DNA of 64,000 nt from an uncultured Lachnospiraceae bacterium (GTDB taxonomy: Bacteria > Bacillota > Clostridia > Lachnospirales > Lachnospiraceae): assembly GCA_944381505.1 (NCBI GenBank), contig CALWLK010000088.1, forward strand, positions 77,936 to 141,935. The letters run 5' to 3'. Made by a program: the position numbers and the translations under genes. Position 1 is the stretch's first letter. The number at the start of each line of letters is the position of its first letter. The notes beneath the pieces were generated by a model, which worked only from the letters and a program-made list of their open reading frames with translations, was not told where the DNA came from and searched no databases. Of this stretch, positions 63,084 through 64,000 are shown one piece after another.

Positions 63084-64000
63084 ATGAAAAACTATAAAGA
63101 CATAAAAGTGTATGTTTTAAGGATGAGCGCGGCCCTCATTACAGCGGCGGCCGCCTCATCTTTTTGTGTTCAAGGGGCTTTCGCCTCCACATTGGACAGT
63201 GATACGGCCACGATGTCGCAGGCGAGGGAGAAAAGCTCGGCAGAAGATGCATCTGATGATGCCTCAGACGGCTTTTCCTTTGACGCGGAAACCGGCGTGC
63301 TGAGGATAAAGGATGACAGTGGCATGGAGGCCCTGGCTGCGGGGGTACTGAGAGACGATTTCATGAAGATACGCCGCATAGAGACCGGGGAAGATATCAC
63401 ATCCATGGACTCGCCCATATTTGCGGGGATTCCGAATCTTGAGGAGCTTGACTTGAACAAGGTGGAGTCTGTTACCGGCTTTGCCTTCACCCTCTGTGAA
63501 AACCTCAGGGAGATAAAGGCTCCGGAGCTTAGGGAGGTGGGCAGACATGCTTTCTCAAACAACAACGCCTTGGTCTCTGTATATATGCCGAAGCTTGAGA
63601 CAGTAGGGAGCTCGGCCTTTTACAACTGCACAGAGCTTAGAAGGGTAAATCTTCCTGCGGCACAGGACATAGGCAGTTCGGCCTTCAGCAGCTGCACAAA
63701 GCTGAGAGAGGCGGATCTTCCCTCGGCGGATCATATCGGGTCAAAGGCCTTTGAAAAGGACACGGCGCTCTCTCTGGTGCTTCCTGCGGAGGCGCCTGAC
63801 ACGGACAGCGACGATGCCATAAAGGACGTAAAGGAGTTTTGCGTTCCGGAGGGAGCCTCGGGCTACGACGAAGCCCCCTTCACCTCATACAAGGACAGGA
63901 TCAGCTTTACGGTGGATGACTTCAGGATACCTGAAAATGTGCGCCCCAAACCCGGGGCTGCGGCTGTAAAGCAATATGATATCGAGCCTTCAACTCACGA
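63084..64000 (+). CDS. Secreted leucine-rich-repeat (BspA-like) protein, N-terminal part
   Basis: An open frame from ATG 63084 (AGGAAA upstream) to the end of the window, so the C-terminus is missing. At least 305 residues. The signal peptide is about residues 1-35 (ending near GAFAS), then an acidic Ser/Asp-rich linker. At least three or four BspA/Treponema-type leucine-rich repeats follow, with the unit (V/I)G..AF..C..L..(V/A)(N/D)LP..: GRHAFSNNNALVSV, GSSAFYNCTELRRV, GSSAFSSCTKLREA, GSKAFEKDTALSLV. Such proteins are exposed on or released from the cell surface and often bind host or partner proteins. The function here is unknown. Confidence 0.88.
   Translation, partial: MKNYKDIKVYVLRMSAALITAAAASSFCVQGAFASTLDSDTATMSQAREKSSAEDASDDASDGFSFDAETGVLRIKDDSGMEALAAGVLRDDFMKIRRIETGEDITSMDSPIFAGIPNLEELDLNKVESVTGFAFTLCENLREIKAPELREVGRHAFSNNNALVSVYMPKLETVGSSAFYNCTELRRVNLPAAQDIGSSAFSSCTKLREADLPSADHIGSKAFEKDTALSLVLPAEAPDTDSDDAIKDVKEFCVPEGASGYDEAPFTSYKDRISFTVDDFRIPENVRPKPGAAAVKQYDIEPSTH

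Overview
The window is a dense, mostly co-oriented chromosomal segment from an anaerobic-type Gram-positive bacterium, most likely class Clostridia (Bacillota). Supporting signs are a CIRCE-controlled hrcA-grpE-dnaK-dnaJ operon, an mraZ-led division and cell-wall cluster, a PyrK/PyrD pair (the NAD-linked dihydroorotate dehydrogenase), strong AGGAGG-type ribosome binding sites, SigA-like promoters, and a tRNA gene without an encoded CCA end. Host genes strongly prefer ATA for Ile and AGA/AGG for Arg. I cannot name the family or species from sequence alone.

Layout. 1-2.2 kb: end of a FtsW/RodA-type gene and its penicillin-binding protein partner. 2.2-12 kb: Nudix hydrolase, YihY/BrkB membrane protein, a heterodimeric ABC exporter with one degenerate ATP site, a PAP2 phosphatase, uvrA and a P1-family peptidase. 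12-18 kb: a compact pyrimidine operon pyrC-K-D-F-E-B-I behind a near-consensus promoter, then an orphan HicB-like gene. 18.3-24.5 kb: the aspartate-to-threonine pathway as two divergent units (thrC-thrB and hom-lysC-asd) with overlapping divergent promoters. 24.5-29.8 kb: a TetR-controlled MMPL/RND transporter with a large extracytoplasmic coiled-coil partner. 29.8-32.8 kb: secreted 3D-domain protein, hemW, and a TlpA-like lipoprotein. 32.9-38.8 kb: hrcA-grpE-dnaK-dnaJ-lgt.

38.8-41.9 kb is foreign-looking accessory DNA with different codon use: an intact AbiEi antitoxin gene followed by a truncated AbiEii toxin, the 3' part of a DUF262/HNH (GmrSD-like) gene and the 3' part of a type III restriction-like helicase-nuclease. 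The last two are joined in one frame and then broken by a frameshift. It looks like the collapsed remains of a defence island.

41.9-53.4 kb: ychF, then mraZ-rsmH-ftsL-pbp-mraY-murD-ftsW-ftsQ-ftsZ, with a tenfold-phased MraZ box array before mraZ. 53.5-64 kb: class I ribonucleotide reductase (nrdA, nrdB), a YggS PLP protein, a PHP-type histidinol phosphatase, an ATC-hydrolase-family protein, tRNA-Arg(ACG) on the minus strand, a threonine-aldolase-type enzyme, recJ, and the start of a secreted leucine-rich-repeat protein that runs off the end.

The features most worth a second look are the defence-island wreck, the MMPL/coiled-coil transport pair with its operator, the phased repeat sites upstream of mraZ and of the 3D-domain gene, and two unusually long, similarly built terminator hairpins at 32.8 kb and 43.0 kb.
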